Made by a program: the position numbers and the translations under genes. From contig JAPWHF010000002.1 of the NCBI GenBank assembly GCA_027214125.1, forward strand, positions 186,001 to 250,000: a DNA stretch of 64,000 nucleotides, given 5' to 3'. The notes beneath the pieces are model-generated. The model did not search any database and was not told the origin of the DNA. It worked only from the letters and a program-made list of their open reading frames with translations. The DNA is from Zoogloeaceae bacterium G21618-S1 (GTDB taxonomy: Bacteria > Pseudomonadota > Gammaproteobacteria > Burkholderiales > Rhodocyclaceae). Below are positions 25,077 to 34,176 of this stretch, one piece after another. Numbering within the stretch: position 1 is the stretch's first letter; each line of letters opens with the position of its first letter.

Positions 25077-26858
25077 ATGCCCGCGATTCACCGCCTCTCC
25101 GACCCGCTCATCAACCAGATCGCCGCTGGCGAAGTCGTCGAACGCCCCGCCTCGGTGCTCAAGGAAGTGCTCGAAAACGCCGTCGACGCCGACTCACAGG
25201 CCATCGAAGTGCTGCTCGAAGCAGGTGGCGTGCGGCGCATCCGCATCAGCGACGACGGCTGCGGCATCGACAAGGACGACCTCGCCCTGGCGCTGGAACG
25301 CCATGCCACCAGCAAGATCGCCTCGCTCGAAGATCTCGAATCGGTCGCCACCATGGGCTTTCGCGGCGAGGCGCTGGCCGCCATCGCCTCGGTGGCACGC
25401 ACCAGCATCACCAGCCGCGCCCGCGGCGCCGGCCACGCCTGGCGCGTCGAAGGCCCCGGTCGCGCGCCCGAGCCCGCACCGCTCAACCACGGCACCGTCG
25501 TCGATGTGCAGGAGCTCTACTACAACACCCCGGCGCGGCGAAAATTCCTCAAGACAGAGGGCACCGAGTTCGCCCATTGCGACGAAGCCTTCCGCCGCGT
25601 CGCGCTGGCACGGCCCGACATCGCCATGCAGCTCACCCATAACGGTCGGGTCAGCCACCGCCTGCCGGCCAGCGACATGACGCGCCGTGTCGGCCTGCTG
25701 ATGGGCGACGACTTTCTCGAGCACGCCCGCGCGGTCAGCGTCGAGGCCGGCCCGCTGCAGCTGACCGGCTTCGCCTCCCTGCCCGCCTACTCCCGCGCCA
25801 GCCGCGACGCGCAGTACTTTTTTGTCAATGGCCGCTTCGTGCGCGACAAGCTCCTCACCCACGCCATCCGCCAGGCCTACCGCGACATCCTGCACGGCAG
25901 CCGGCATCCGGCCTATGTGCTGTTCTTGCAGATCGATCCACGCACCGTCGATGTGAACGTACACCCCGCCAAGATCGAAGTGCGCTTCCGCGAATCGCGC
26001 GCAGTGCATCAGTTTGTGTACCACGCGGTCGAACGCGCGCTCGGCCACTCCGGCGCCGCCGAGGCCGGTCGCGAAACCGTCATGCCGACGGCAGCCCCCG
26101 GCGCCCCCCCGGCTGCCGCCTTCGGCAACTACGCGCCCACGCCCACGCAAAGCCCGCTGGCCATGGAGTCCGCCGCGCGCAACTACTACGACTTCGCCGC
26201 CAGTGCCCGACCGACCGAGCCGCGCGCCCAAGGCAGCACTACCGCGCCGACGGTGCCGCCCGAAAACGCCGGCGAAGCCCCGCCGCTCGGCTTCGCGCTG
26301 GCCCAGTTGCATGGGGTGTATATCCTCGCGCAGAACGCGCAAGGCATGGTGCTGGTCGACATGCATGCCGCCCACGAACGCATTCTGTATGAGCGCCTCA
26401 AGACCGTGCTCGACGGCACGCCCTCCATCCAGCGCCTGCTGATCCCCGCCGTGCTATCGGTGTCGGCGCGCGAGATGGCCACCGCCGAATCCTGCGAAGA
26501 CGCCCTCGCCGGCATGGGTTTCGAAATCTCCCCCGCCGGCCCGACCGCCCTGTCGGTACGCACCGTGCCGGCCCTGCTGGCCAGCGCCGACGTCGGCGAA
26601 CTGACCCGCTCGGTGCTCGCCGAACTCGACGACATGCCCGCCACCGAGGTCATCACCGCGCGGCGCAACGAGCTGCTCGCCACCATGGCCTGCCACGGCG
26701 CCGTACGCGCCAACCGCACGCTGACCATCCCCGAAATGAACGCCCTGCTGCGCCAGATGGAAGCCACCGACCGCGCCGACCAATGCAACCACGGTCGCCC
26801 GACCTGGACGCAATTCTCCATGGCCGAGCTGGATCGGTTTTTCTTGCGGGGCCAGTAG
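25077..26858 (+). CDS. mutL: DNA mismatch repair protein MutL
   Basis: Mismatch repair ATPase, 593 residues. GHKL ATPase in the first 330 residues: IAAGEVVERPASVLKEVLEN, DDGCGID, GFRGEALAAIASV. A low-complexity linker rich in Ala, Pro and Thr (about 335-420) follows, then the C-terminal dimerisation domain. The endonuclease motif reads DMHAAHERILYE, with Met in place of Gln of the consensus DQHA; Neisseria MutL has the same Met and is active. The stop codon TAG sits inside a REP-like GTAGGGCGG repeat. Divergent from dedA. Confidence 0.97.
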   Translation: MPAIHRLSDPLINQIAAGEVVERPASVLKEVLENAVDADSQAIEVLLEAGGVRRIRISDDGCGIDKDDLALALERHATSKIASLEDLESVATMGFRGEALAAIASVARTSITSRARGAGHAWRVEGPGRAPEPAPLNHGTVVDVQELYYNTPARRKFLKTEGTEFAHCDEAFRRVALARPDIAMQLTHNGRVSHRLPASDMTRRVGLLMGDDFLEHARAVSVEAGPLQLTGFASLPAYSRASRDAQYFFVNGRFVRDKLLTHAIRQAYRDILHGSRHPAYVLFLQIDPRTVDVNVHPAKIEVRFRESRAVHQFVYHAVERALGHSGAAEAGRETVMPTAAPGAPPAAAFGNYAPTPTQSPLAMESAARNYYDFAASARPTEPRAQGSTTAPTVPPENAGEAPPLGFALAQLHGVYILAQNAQGMVLVDMHAAHERILYERLKTVLDGTPSIQRLLIPAVLSVSAREMATAESCEDALAGMGFEISPAGPTALSVRTVPALLASADVGELTRSVLAELDDMPATEVITARRNELLATMACHGAVRANRTLTIPEMNALLRQMEATDRADQCNHGRPTWTQFSMAELDRFFLRGQ

Positions 26859-27032
26859 GGCGGGTTTCAACCCGCCAGCGGCACTTCGCAACCAAGGACC
26901 GAGGCCGGATGAATCCGGCCCGACACCACGGCACGGCAAAGCCCCGTAGGGCGGTTAAGCGCAGCGCCATCCGCCAAACAAGGCCCCAAAGCGGCACCGA
27001 TGGCGGATGACGCTTCGCTCTTCCGCCCTACG
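26855..27032. repeat. REP-like palindromic repeats between mutL and the TraB/GumN gene
   Basis: Three palindromic units. GGCGGGTT / AACCCGCC (26859-26876) starts at the mutL stop; an 18-base palindrome of GGCCGGAT and ATCCGGCC arms at 26903-26920; and an inverted pair in which CGTAGGGCGG (26945-26954) faces CCGCCCTACG (27023-27032) with further pairing between the arms. The same kind of repeat returns at 29035 and, singly, near 34377. No gene is visible in this stretch. Confidence 0.8.
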
Positions 27033-27044
27033 AAACCGACGTCT

Positions 27045-27935
27045 CTATCGCCGAATCACCTGCCAGCCCCGCGCCGCCAGCGCCGCCGGAACCCCCTGCT
27101 CGCCGACCAGATGGCCGCCGCCGACCGACACGAAAAGCACGCCGGGCTGCGCCATCAGCGCTTCGAGCTGACGGGTCATTTCCACATTCCGCGCGTCGAT
27201 CAAGCTGGCAAACAAAGGCGCAACGGCTTCACGGTCCGCGCCTTCGAACATGATTGCCTGCAAGGCCGCGTCATCCCCGCTTTGCCACGCGCCAACCATG
27301 CGCGTGAGGTAGTCGCCCATCTCACCGCTGGCAATCATGTCGACGGTCTGGCGCAAGGCCGCCTGTTGCGCGCGCTCGCCACCGGCCGACAGGGCCTCGA
27401 TCTGGCGCGCAGGGGTTTCCAGTGCCAGCACCGGCTTGCCCGCTGCCCGCGCACGCGACTGCAACACGCCGTCAACGCCGGCCTCGGTCGAGAAGCCCGC
27501 CTGATCCGCCGCCAATGCCATCAACAGCGTCGACGCGAACCACGGCTGCATGGTCTGCACCTGGCTGACCGGCATGCCGACCGCTTTCGAGGCATCGTGC
27601 ACCTGGGCGTACAAGTCAGCTGGCATCAACGTCTTGAGCGTCTGGCCCACCGGCAAACGCCCCGCCTTCACCAGCGTGCGCGCCAGCGACGGGTCGCTCA
27701 CATCCAGCTCGAAGGCGGTGCGATCGGCCGACGCAAATGCGGCCTCGACTGCCGCTGGCAAGGGATAACACGCTGCATGACACAAATGAATGGCGCCAAA
27801 CAGATAGGCGCGCACGCCGCCCTCCGCGTCGCGCACTTCCCACAATGTGGGCGCCGCCGTCGCCGCGCCAGACAGCCCGACACAACACAACAGCCACATC
27901 ACCGTTCGCTTGAGCGCGGAAAAACCTTTCGTCAT
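27045..27935 (-). CDS. TraB/GumN family protein, exported
   Basis: 296 residues from the ATG at 27935, preceded by GAGAG; longer in-frame extensions would run into miaA and are unlikely. Signal peptide (KRTVMWLLCCVGLSGAATA). Landmarks of the TraB/GumN (Tiki-like) family: LWEVRDAEGGVRAYLFGAIHL with the conserved GxxH-like histidine, AFELDVSD with an acidic metal-ligand position, and FVSVGGGHLVGEQGVPAAL with the second GGGH motif. Probably a metal-dependent hydrolase or protease of the periplasm; the substrate is not known. It sits between mutL and miaA on the opposite strand, interrupting a pair that is adjacent in many proteobacteria. Confidence 0.88.
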   Translation of the reverse strand: MTKGFSALKRTVMWLLCCVGLSGAATAAPTLWEVRDAEGGVRAYLFGAIHLCHAACYPLPAAVEAAFASADRTAFELDVSDPSLARTLVKAGRLPVGQTLKTLMPADLYAQVHDASKAVGMPVSQVQTMQPWFASTLLMALAADQAGFSTEAGVDGVLQSRARAAGKPVLALETPARQIEALSAGGERAQQAALRQTVDMIASGEMGDYLTRMVGAWQSGDDAALQAIMFEGADREAVAPLFASLIDARNVEMTRQLEALMAQPGVLFVSVGGGHLVGEQGVPAALAARGWQVIRR

Positions 27936-28011
27936 TGCTGAAATACTCTCTGTCTCATGAACCGCAAGCCTACCCGAATCGACATGCCCTGCGTATCGCC
28001 GCGCCGGTAGA

Positions 28012-28980
28012 ATGGCGCCCATGCCGACCCCCACATTGCCGCCCGCCCTGCTCCTGCTCGGCCCCACCGCCAGCGGCAAAACCGCCAGCGCGCTGGCGCT
28101 GGCCGAACATATGCCGATCGAGATCATCAGCGTCGATTCCGCGCTGGTGTTCCGCGACATGGACATCGGCAGCGCCAAACCCAGCGCCGCCGAGCAGGCG
28201 GTGTGCCCGCATCACCTGATCGACATCCTCTCTCCGGAAGAGGCCTATTCCGCCGCCAAGTTCCGCGACGACGCGCTACGCCTGATGGGCGAGATCACCG
28301 CCCGCGGCCGCCTGCCGGTGCTCGCCGGCGGCACCATGCTCTACTTCAAGGCGCTGCGCGAAGGCTTGTCCGAGCTACCGCAGGCCGACGCCGAGCTGCG
28401 CGCCCACATCGACGCCGACGCCCGCCAGTTCGGCTGGCCGGCCATGCACGCCGCGCTGGCCCGGCTCGACCCGGCCGCCGCGGCCAGCCTGAGCCCCAAC
28501 GACGCCCAACGCATCCAGCGTGCCCTCGAAATCGTGCGTCTTACCGGCCGGCCACTGGCCGAAAGCTACGCCCGCCGCGAGATGGCCGCGCCGCCCTATC
28601 GCTTTGTCGGCATCGCGCTGGCGCCCACCGACCGCAGCGTGCTGCACCGGCGCATCGAAGCGCGCTTCGACACCATGCTCGCCGCGGGCTTTCTCGATGA
28701 GGTCCGCACCCTGCGCGCCAAGTACGCACTCACACTCGAGATGCCCAGCATGCGCTGCGTCGGCTACCGCCAGGCCTGGGAGCACCTCGACGGCCTGACT
28801 GGCGCCACCACGTTTCGCGACAAGGGCATCGCCGCCACCCGCCAACTCGCCAAGCGGCAACTGACCTGGCAGCGCAAGTTTGTTGAAGACTGGGGCGAGC
28901 TGAGCGTGGTCCCCTGCGACGACGAAACCGTTGTCAGCAAGACCGTCGACACCGCCCGCCGCCTGCTCGCCCTTTGCTGA
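28012..28980 (+). CDS. miaA: tRNA dimethylallyltransferase MiaA
   Basis: Adds dimethylallyl to A37 of tRNAs that read UNN codons. 322 residues. P-loop [17 protein letters not shown], the [16 protein letters not shown] motif, [37 protein letters not shown] and the C-terminal [14 protein letters not shown]. The start may be 28012 or the ATG at 28021. Close upstream is the divergent TraB/GumN gene. Confidence 0.96.
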   Translation: MAPMPTPTLPPALLLLGPTASGKTASALALAEHMPIEIISVDSALVFRDMDIGSAKPSAAEQAVCPHHLIDILSPEEAYSAAKFRDDALRLMGEITARGRLPVLAGGTMLYFKALREGLSELPQADAELRAHIDADARQFGWPAMHAALARLDPAAAASLSPNDAQRIQRALEIVRLTGRPLAESYARREMAAPPYRFVGIALAPTDRSVLHRRIEARFDTMLAAGFLDEVRTLRAKYALTLEMPSMRCVGYRQAWEHLDGLTGATTFRDKGIAATRQLAKRQLTWQRKFVEDWGELSVVPCDDETVVSKTVDTARRLLALC

Positions 28981-29034
28981 TGTCACGGCATGCGCTTGGC
29001 AAACCGTTGCGTTGTATGGTGAGCGGACGGCGAT

Positions 29035-29103
29035 GGCCGGATGAATCCGGCCCTACGATGGATGTCGGAGTGGCTTGAACCGTAGGACCGGATTCATCCG
29101 GCC
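29035..29103. repeat. REP-like inverted repeat (BIME-like cruciform)
   Basis: Two head-to-head palindromes. GGCCGGAT-G-AATCCGGCC type at 29035-29052 and its inverted partner at 29088-29103, with CCTACG and CGTAGG flanking an unpaired centre of about 25 bases. The whole stretch could fold into one large hairpin. Same unit as at 26903-26920. Confidence 0.8.
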
Positions 29104-29172
29104 TTGCGCGACTGGACGCCCCGCTACCCCACCAGCGACAATCCCGCCCAATCACCTCACAGGACACCCGCC

Positions 29173-29550
29173 ATGGCACTCGGACACATCATGCTCATTC
29201 TCACCCTGCTGGCCGACGGGCAGCTCTCGGCTGCCTTCGTGAGCACCGCCAATCAGGCCGAATGCGAGACTCGCGCCACCGCCATCGGCGCCATTCTCAA
29301 GTCGGGCGGCGCCAATGTGCAGCAGATCCAGTGCCTGCAAGGCAGCCAGCAGTTCGCGCGCTTCTCGCACGCGGCCGCCTCGACCGCGCCGCGCCATGCC
29401 TATGAACTGACGGTCATCGATGGCATTTTGACCGCCACGCCGATTACCGCCCTCGCCGACTGCACCGCCGTCAAAACCGAATCAGCCGCCAACCAGCACT
29501 ACTGCGTCAGCTCCACGCAAACCCTGGTCACCGATACCGCTGCCAAATAA
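29173..29550 (+). CDS. Hypothetical protein with possible N-terminal hydrophobic segment
   Basis: 125 residues from the ATG at 29173, preceded by AGGA. It opens with a hydrophobic stretch (MALGHIMLILTLLADG) that could be a weak signal, then AECETRATAIG and several cysteines (AECE, IQCL, ADC, HYC), two pairs that could form disulfides in the periplasm. No domain recognised. It lies between the REP cruciform and a convergent membrane-protein gene and ends 7 bases from that gene. Confidence 0.6.
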   Translation: MALGHIMLILTLLADGQLSAAFVSTANQAECETRATAIGAILKSGGANVQQIQCLQGSQQFARFSHAAASTAPRHAYELTVIDGILTATPITALADCTAVKTESAANQHYCVSSTQTLVTDTAAK

Positions 29551-29557
29551 GCCGCGC

Positions 29558-30871
29558 TCAGAACGGCACACCGCGCCACACGGCAATCGCCGCCTGCACC
29601 AGCACGGCGGCGCCATAGGCCTGCAGACAATAACGGGCGTTGCCCTGCGCCATCGCACCCGCCGACACCCCGTAGCGCCCCTGCAGCGCGAGGTGGATGC
29701 CGGACATCGGGCTCACCGCCAGGCCAATCGCCCAGCACTGGGTGAACACCGCCGCCAGCAGCATCGGATCGGGCGAGATCGGTGCCAGCCAGGCCGACAC
29801 CATGGCGATCGAGATGACCGCGTGCACACCAATCACGCACAACCCGATCATGCCCGCCAGCACCAGCGCCGACTGAATCGGTCCGAAATGCGCCGGTGTC
29901 AGGCTGCCGCCCTGGGTGGCGATCAAGGCGTCCAGCCCGGTCGCAAACACCGCGGCCGCCAGAAACAGCGTCAACTCGCCACGCATGGCCGGCAAGCGCA
30001 GATGCACATGGCGCGCCACCGCCGTCGCACCGGCCGCCACGCCGGAGCGCGTCAGCACCACACCCACCGCCATCAAGGGCGCGCACAGCGACACAATGGC
30101 CAGCGTGGTCCAGTGCGGCCAGAAGTAGTGGCCGACGATCACCATCATCGCCAACCCGGCCGGCACCCACAGCGCTGACGGACGCATCGGGTAGCCGACA
30201 AAATCCTGCGCCTCGGGCGCATGCTTGAGCAGATCGCGCCCGGCCAGATAGTTGAGGAGGATCGCCAGCGGCACCCCGGCCAGTGCCATCTCGCCCAGCG
30301 TGGCACCCGGCGCATAGGTGATCGCCACCGCCGTCGCGGCAAAAAACGGCGACCACAGCGCCGCCGCCAGAAAAGCACGGGTCAGCGCATTGGTCTGGGT
30401 CAGCGAGGGCTGGGTGGCGCCACTCATGCGGTCGGCCATGATGAACACCGCCGACAGATTGATCACCGCGCCAAACACATGCACACCGCCCAGCGTGCGC
30501 CACAAGGCGCCAGGGCCGCGCGGCAACGGCCGGTCGTCGCCCGCCAGCCCGATCAACTGCAAAAAACTCACCGCCGCCAGCATGCCAAGCAGCGCCATGT
30601 TCTGCGTCAGCACGCCCTGCCAGGGCCAATGACCGCTGTGCCAACCGGCCCAGCCCAAGGCGATCAGACCAATGCCAATCAGCACCGCCGCCGTACCCCG
30701 CTGGCGCGTATCCAGACTCGGCCACAACAACGCGCACGCCGCCCACGCGCACACCCCCGCCAGCCACGCGGGCACCGGCAATCGGGCACCGGTGCTCAGC
30801 GCAAACACCATCATCAACAGGATCAGCCAGGCCGAGAACCGCTCGGCGTGCTTGCGAACAAAGGGAGGCAT
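29558..30871 (-). CDS. Multi-pass inner-membrane protein of unknown function
   Basis: 437 residues with about 10-12 hydrophobic helices and no long soluble domain. Recurring features are TM helices with Gly and Ala (MLAAVSFLQLIGLAGDD, LAGMIGLCVIGVHAVISIAMV) and a conserved-looking SPMSGIHLALQG segment near the C-terminus that recalls transporters of the ion-transporter type. I do not recognise a specific family and do not assign a substrate. Transcribed divergently from the lipid-kinase-like gene. Confidence 0.8.
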   Translation of the reverse strand: MPPFVRKHAERFSAWLILLMMVFALSTGARLPVPAWLAGVCAWAACALLWPSLDTRQRGTAAVLIGIGLIALGWAGWHSGHWPWQGVLTQNMALLGMLAAVSFLQLIGLAGDDRPLPRGPGALWRTLGGVHVFGAVINLSAVFIMADRMSGATQPSLTQTNALTRAFLAAALWSPFFAATAVAITYAPGATLGEMALAGVPLAILLNYLAGRDLLKHAPEAQDFVGYPMRPSALWVPAGLAMMVIVGHYFWPHWTTLAIVSLCAPLMAVGVVLTRSGVAAGATAVARHVHLRLPAMRGELTLFLAAAVFATGLDALIATQGGSLTPAHFGPIQSALVLAGMIGLCVIGVHAVISIAMVSAWLAPISPDPMLLAAVFTQCWAIGLAVSPMSGIHLALQGRYGVSAGAMAQGNARYCLQAYGAAVLVQAAIAVWRGVPF

Positions 30872-30953
30872 GCGGTTTATGATGCTGCAATCACGCGGCC
30901 GGGCGGCCGCAAAGCACGATATTGTCTCCTGAGCGCACCGATTCGGCTACCGC

Positions 30954-31871
30954 ATGACCCAACGCACCATCGCTATCGTTGTGAATGCCCGCTCGGCCAA
31001 CGGCCACGACGACGACCTGCGCGCCCGCATCGAAGCCGCCCTGCCGACCGACGCGGGCCGTCTGCTGTGGTTTCAGCCGCGCAAATCCAGCCGGCTCGAG
31101 CGTGTCTGCCAGCGCGCCGCCACCGTCGCCGATCTGGTCGTGGCGGTCGGCGGCGACGGCACCGTGCGCACCGTGGCCCAGCACGCCCGCGCCCGCGGCA
31201 GGCCGCTGGCCATCATTCCCACCGGCACCTACAACCTCGTTGCCCGCCACCTCGGCATCCCGCTCGACGTGGCCGACGCCGCCCGGCTGGCGATCACCGG
31301 CAGCGCCCGCCCCACCCCCTGCGGCGACATCAACGGCCTGCTGTTCTTCAACCATGCCGCCTTCGGCCTCTACACCCGCATCATCGCCGCACGAGAACGC
31401 CACACCGCCGTACTCGGGCGCAGCCGCGTCACCGCCGTACTCTCGGGCATTGCCACCCTGTTCAACCGCTACCCCATCCTCAAGCTGCGCCTGGCAGTCG
31501 ACGGCGAAACCCAACACTGCCGTGCCAACGCCGTATTCTTCGGCGCCAACCCGCTGCCGCTGGCCGCCGTCGATGCCGAATTCGCCACGCAATGCGACGG
31601 CCACGCGCTCGGGCTGGTGCTGATGCGCCACCAGGGGCGTCGCCATGTGCTCGCCGCCGCCTTCAAGGCGCTGTTCGGGCGGCTGTCCGACGCACCCACC
31701 TTCGAGCTCACCGCCCTGCAAGACACCACCGTCGACATCCTTCGACGCCGGCGGCGCCTGCGTGTCTCGATCGACGGCGAACTCATCAAATGCCGTCTGC
31801 CGCTGCAGTTGAGCTATCAGCCCGACGCGCTACAAGTCGTCCGACCCGATCCGCTAGAATCAAGCGCATGA
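30954..31871 (+). CDS. Diacylglycerol/lipid kinase family protein (YegS-like)
   Basis: 305 residues. DAGK catalytic fold: nucleotide-binding VVAVGGDGTVRTVAQHAR at about residue 63, then LAIIPTGTYNLVARHLGIPLDVADAA, and a beta-sandwich C-terminal domain with LRVSIDGELIKC. Function is transfer of phosphate to a diacylglycerol-like lipid by family; the substrate is open. Stop TGA and the next gene's ATG overlap (ATGA), so it forms an operon with the metallophosphoesterase. Confidence 0.9.
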   Translation: MTQRTIAIVVNARSANGHDDDLRARIEAALPTDAGRLLWFQPRKSSRLERVCQRAATVADLVVAVGGDGTVRTVAQHARARGRPLAIIPTGTYNLVARHLGIPLDVADAARLAITGSARPTPCGDINGLLFFNHAAFGLYTRIIAARERHTAVLGRSRVTAVLSGIATLFNRYPILKLRLAVDGETQHCRANAVFFGANPLPLAAVDAEFATQCDGHALGLVLMRHQGRRHVLAAAFKALFGRLSDAPTFELTALQDTTVDILRRRRRLRVSIDGELIKCRLPLQLSYQPDALQVVRPDPLESSA

Positions 31872-32689
31872 CCCCCGCCTCGCCGGCCCTGCGGCTGGTC
31901 CACCTCTCCGACCTGCATTTCGGCGCCCAGGCGCCCGGCGCCGCACAGCTCCTGCTCGACGCCGTCATCGGCCTGTCGCCACAGCTCACACTGATTACCG
32001 GCGATCTCACCCAGCGCGCCCGCAACAGCCAGTTCATTGCCGCGCGGCAATTCTTCGACCAGCTCCCCGGCGACTGGCTGGCCATCCCCGGCAACCACGA
32101 CATGCCGCTGTTCCGCCCCTGGCACCGCCTGTTCACCCCGCGTGGCCGCTACCGCCGCCACATCGACGATGCCACCACCAGTCACCTCGACTGGCAGCAA
32201 CTGCGCCTCGCACTCATCGACAGTACCAATCCGCTGTCCTGGCGCTCCGGCCGCATCCGCAGCGCCGCTGCGCTCGATGCCGCGCAGTGGCTGGCCGGCG
32301 GCAGCGACGGGCAACTGCGCATCGCCGCCGCCCACCACCCCTTCGCCACCCGCGAGCGCGGCAACAAGGGCGGCATGGCCGGCGCCAACCTCGCCCGCAA
32401 CCTGCTCATCGACGAGGGCGGTGCCGACCTGCTGCTATGGGGACATCTGCATCGCAGCGAAGTGCGGCTGCTGGCATCGGACGCGGGGCGCAACGCCATT
32501 GGTATCGGGGTCGGGTCGCCGACCTCGGGGCGGCATTCTTCAGAGGGGCTGTTTTTTCATCAGCTGGATGTGACGCCGGGGCATGTGCATCTTGTCGTCT
32601 GGCGACGGCATATGGCCGAGAGTTTGTTTTATCCGGTGGGGAATCACCGGTTTACGCGTGGCGACGCGGGGTGGCAGGCGGTGGTTTGA
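31868..32689 (+). CDS. Calcineurin-like metallophosphoesterase
   Basis: 273 residues with the full set of metal-binding motifs: HLSDLHFG, LITGDLTQRA, IPGNHDMPL, AAHHPF and LLWGHLHRSEV. It starts at the ATG at 31868 inside the last codon and stop of the lipid-kinase gene. The family acts on phosphodiesters, phosphomonoesters or phosphoproteins; pairing with a lipid kinase suggests lipid or cyclic-nucleotide metabolism but that is inference. An independent start could also be read further upstream in frame but would lie inside the previous gene. Confidence 0.92.
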   Translation: MTPASPALRLVHLSDLHFGAQAPGAAQLLLDAVIGLSPQLTLITGDLTQRARNSQFIAARQFFDQLPGDWLAIPGNHDMPLFRPWHRLFTPRGRYRRHIDDATTSHLDWQQLRLALIDSTNPLSWRSGRIRSAAALDAAQWLAGGSDGQLRIAAAHHPFATRERGNKGGMAGANLARNLLIDEGGADLLLWGHLHRSEVRLLASDAGRNAIGIGVGSPTSGRHSSEGLFFHQLDVTPGHVHLVVWRRHMAESLFYPVGNHRFTRGDAGWQAVV

Positions 32690-32766
32690 TTTGCGCTTCC
32701 CGCGCTGGGGGGCTTGCGGTTTGTTTGTCGGCGGCCTGATTCTTGGGTGGCTTCGATCGGCTTGGA

Positions 32767-32931
32767 TTGGCCGGGTCTCGCCCCGGCGGGCGACCTACTT
32801 TCTTGCTCGTGCAAGAAAGCTAGGCAAAGAAGCACGGCCCACTTTCGCGCCCCTTCGGGGTCCCCACCCTCCGGACGCACCGGGCGGGGTGCTTCGCAAA
32901 CTCGCCCTGCGGGCTCAAACAGCGAAGCCCC
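32767..32931 (+). repeat. Left copy of a structured inverted repeat bracketing the TIR gene
   Basis: Occupies a gene-free stretch (32690-33030). Bases 32767-32794 match the right copy exactly (28 bases, opposite orientation). A hairpin follows (9-bp stem CTTTCTTGC / GCAAGAAAG, 32798-32819), then the shared CAAAGAA, then a variable part, then a second hairpin with arms GCTTCGC and GCGAAGC (32891-32897, 32922-32928) around a 24-base loop that is identical in both copies. The remaining bases show no gene. Confidence 0.75.
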
Positions 32932-33030
32932 TCTTTCCGCCCGGCGCATCCTCCGGTTGGCGCGGCAGAGGGCCAGAAACCCTTACCCACTTCGATTTTC
33001 CCGGCAGCCTGCGAAGATTGCCGTCGAAAA

Positions 33031-33933
33031 CTACAAACCTACTTCATTCGCAGCGAAAGTGAGGGCGGCTGCATAGTCCTTCGACTTTTCGTTGACCAGC
33101 AGTTCTATCAAGTACTTGTGAACGACTTCTGCTTGCTCTTCAGTAATCTCTCTTCCAAGAACGGAACGAACATCGCGCTGCACCTTGGAAGGTGTAACGT
33201 GAAAATCTTGAAAAGCTAAGTCACTCTTAGTTGGGTAACCGACCGATATCTCCGATAGCTGCGCGCCCCGCGGCGCCAAATCCGCAAGAGTCAATGACTT
33301 AGAGCGTTGGACGCGATCACGAATCGACAGACGCGGCAACCTATTTACTAACTCGTTGCTCCAGCCCTCAATCCGCCGCACGCCCTCCAAGACCTCCTCT
33401 AGCAGGTCACGCTCGGAGCGAACGGTCTTGGATGCGCGAGACGTAGGCCTCTTATCTCTTTCCCTGCTCAGCAGCGCTTCTAAATCAGGCCAGCAACGAT
33501 CAAATGCTGTCTTAAGCCGTTCTTCAGGAAGCCCATTCCCTCCTGCAGAACTGCATTCGTTGATATTTCGAAGCAACTTCAGCACATCTTCCCGTTTGAA
33601 CTCCGTATGTTGGAAATTGCCAAGAGGCGGCCTCACATCCGATGGAGTGACATCGAGAAGAAACGTGCAGACGAGTGCATCGCTCTTCAACTTCGACAAC
33701 GCGCCCGCCTCAAAGTGAATCCATGGCGAATCGAGATTATCCGAAGTGAGGCAGATGATTCCAACATTGGCGGCATTCAGTTGCGCGGCAATTCCATCAT
33801 CCCAACGCCGTCCCTTTTCCAAGTCGTCAGAATGCCAAGGTCTCAAACTCTGAATAACCTCGGGAAGCCAGCTGTTGAATGCTTGGGCAACAGCTTTGCT
33901 CCGAGCGCCAGACCAGCTCAAGAAGATGTCCAC
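33031..33933 (-). CDS. TIR-domain protein, candidate antiphage or NADase effector
   Basis: About 300 residues from a GTG at 33933 that follows AAAAAAAGGGGG; an ATG at 33969 is in frame but has no ribosome site. The N-terminal 135 residues are a TIR domain: it starts MDIFLSWSGARSKAVAQAF, has WHSDDLEKGRRWDDGI, GIICLTSDNLDSPW and the glutamate of HFEAGALS (about E75), which matches the catalytic Glu of NAD-cleaving TIRs. After a Lys/Arg/Ser-rich hinge (DKRPTSRASK) comes a helical C-terminal region I do not recognise. Base use is visibly AT-richer than the neighbours, and the gene lies alone between inverted repeats, which suggests horizontal transfer. No Thoeris partner (ThsA or similar) is adjacent. 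Confidence 0.8.
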   Translation of the reverse strand: MDIFLSWSGARSKAVAQAFNSWLPEVIQSLRPWHSDDLEKGRRWDDGIAAQLNAANVGIICLTSDNLDSPWIHFEAGALSKLKSDALVCTFLLDVTPSDVRPPLGNFQHTEFKREDVLKLLRNINECSSAGGNGLPEERLKTAFDRCWPDLEALLSRERDKRPTSRASKTVRSERDLLEEVLEGVRRIEGWSNELVNRLPRLSIRDRVQRSKSLTLADLAPRGAQLSEISVGYPTKSDLAFQDFHVTPSKVQRDVRSVLGREITEEQAEVVHKYLIELLVNEKSKDYAAALTFAANEVGL

Positions 33934-34176
33934 AACGCCCCCTTTTTTTGGAAAAACCGGATCCCGCATTGTAACCCGTAAAGGATGCAACGAGCGTACG
34001 GTGCTATATCCGAAGGGCATTGCACCAATCCAACGGTTGAATGGTGCAGCACCATGGTGGGCGGCAAGCCGCCCACCCTGCGGAGTGGCGCTTTTCCAAA
34101 CGGGCGATGGCGAAGCCGAGCCCGCGCGCCCTTCCCCTTCTGTACCGCCGAACGGAGGCCGTGACCGGCGGGAATT

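Noticed and set aside
30221-31867. Upstream extension of the metallophosphoesterase frame
   Set aside because: It runs through the membrane protein and lipid-kinase genes in other frames; the real start is the ATGA overlap at 31868.
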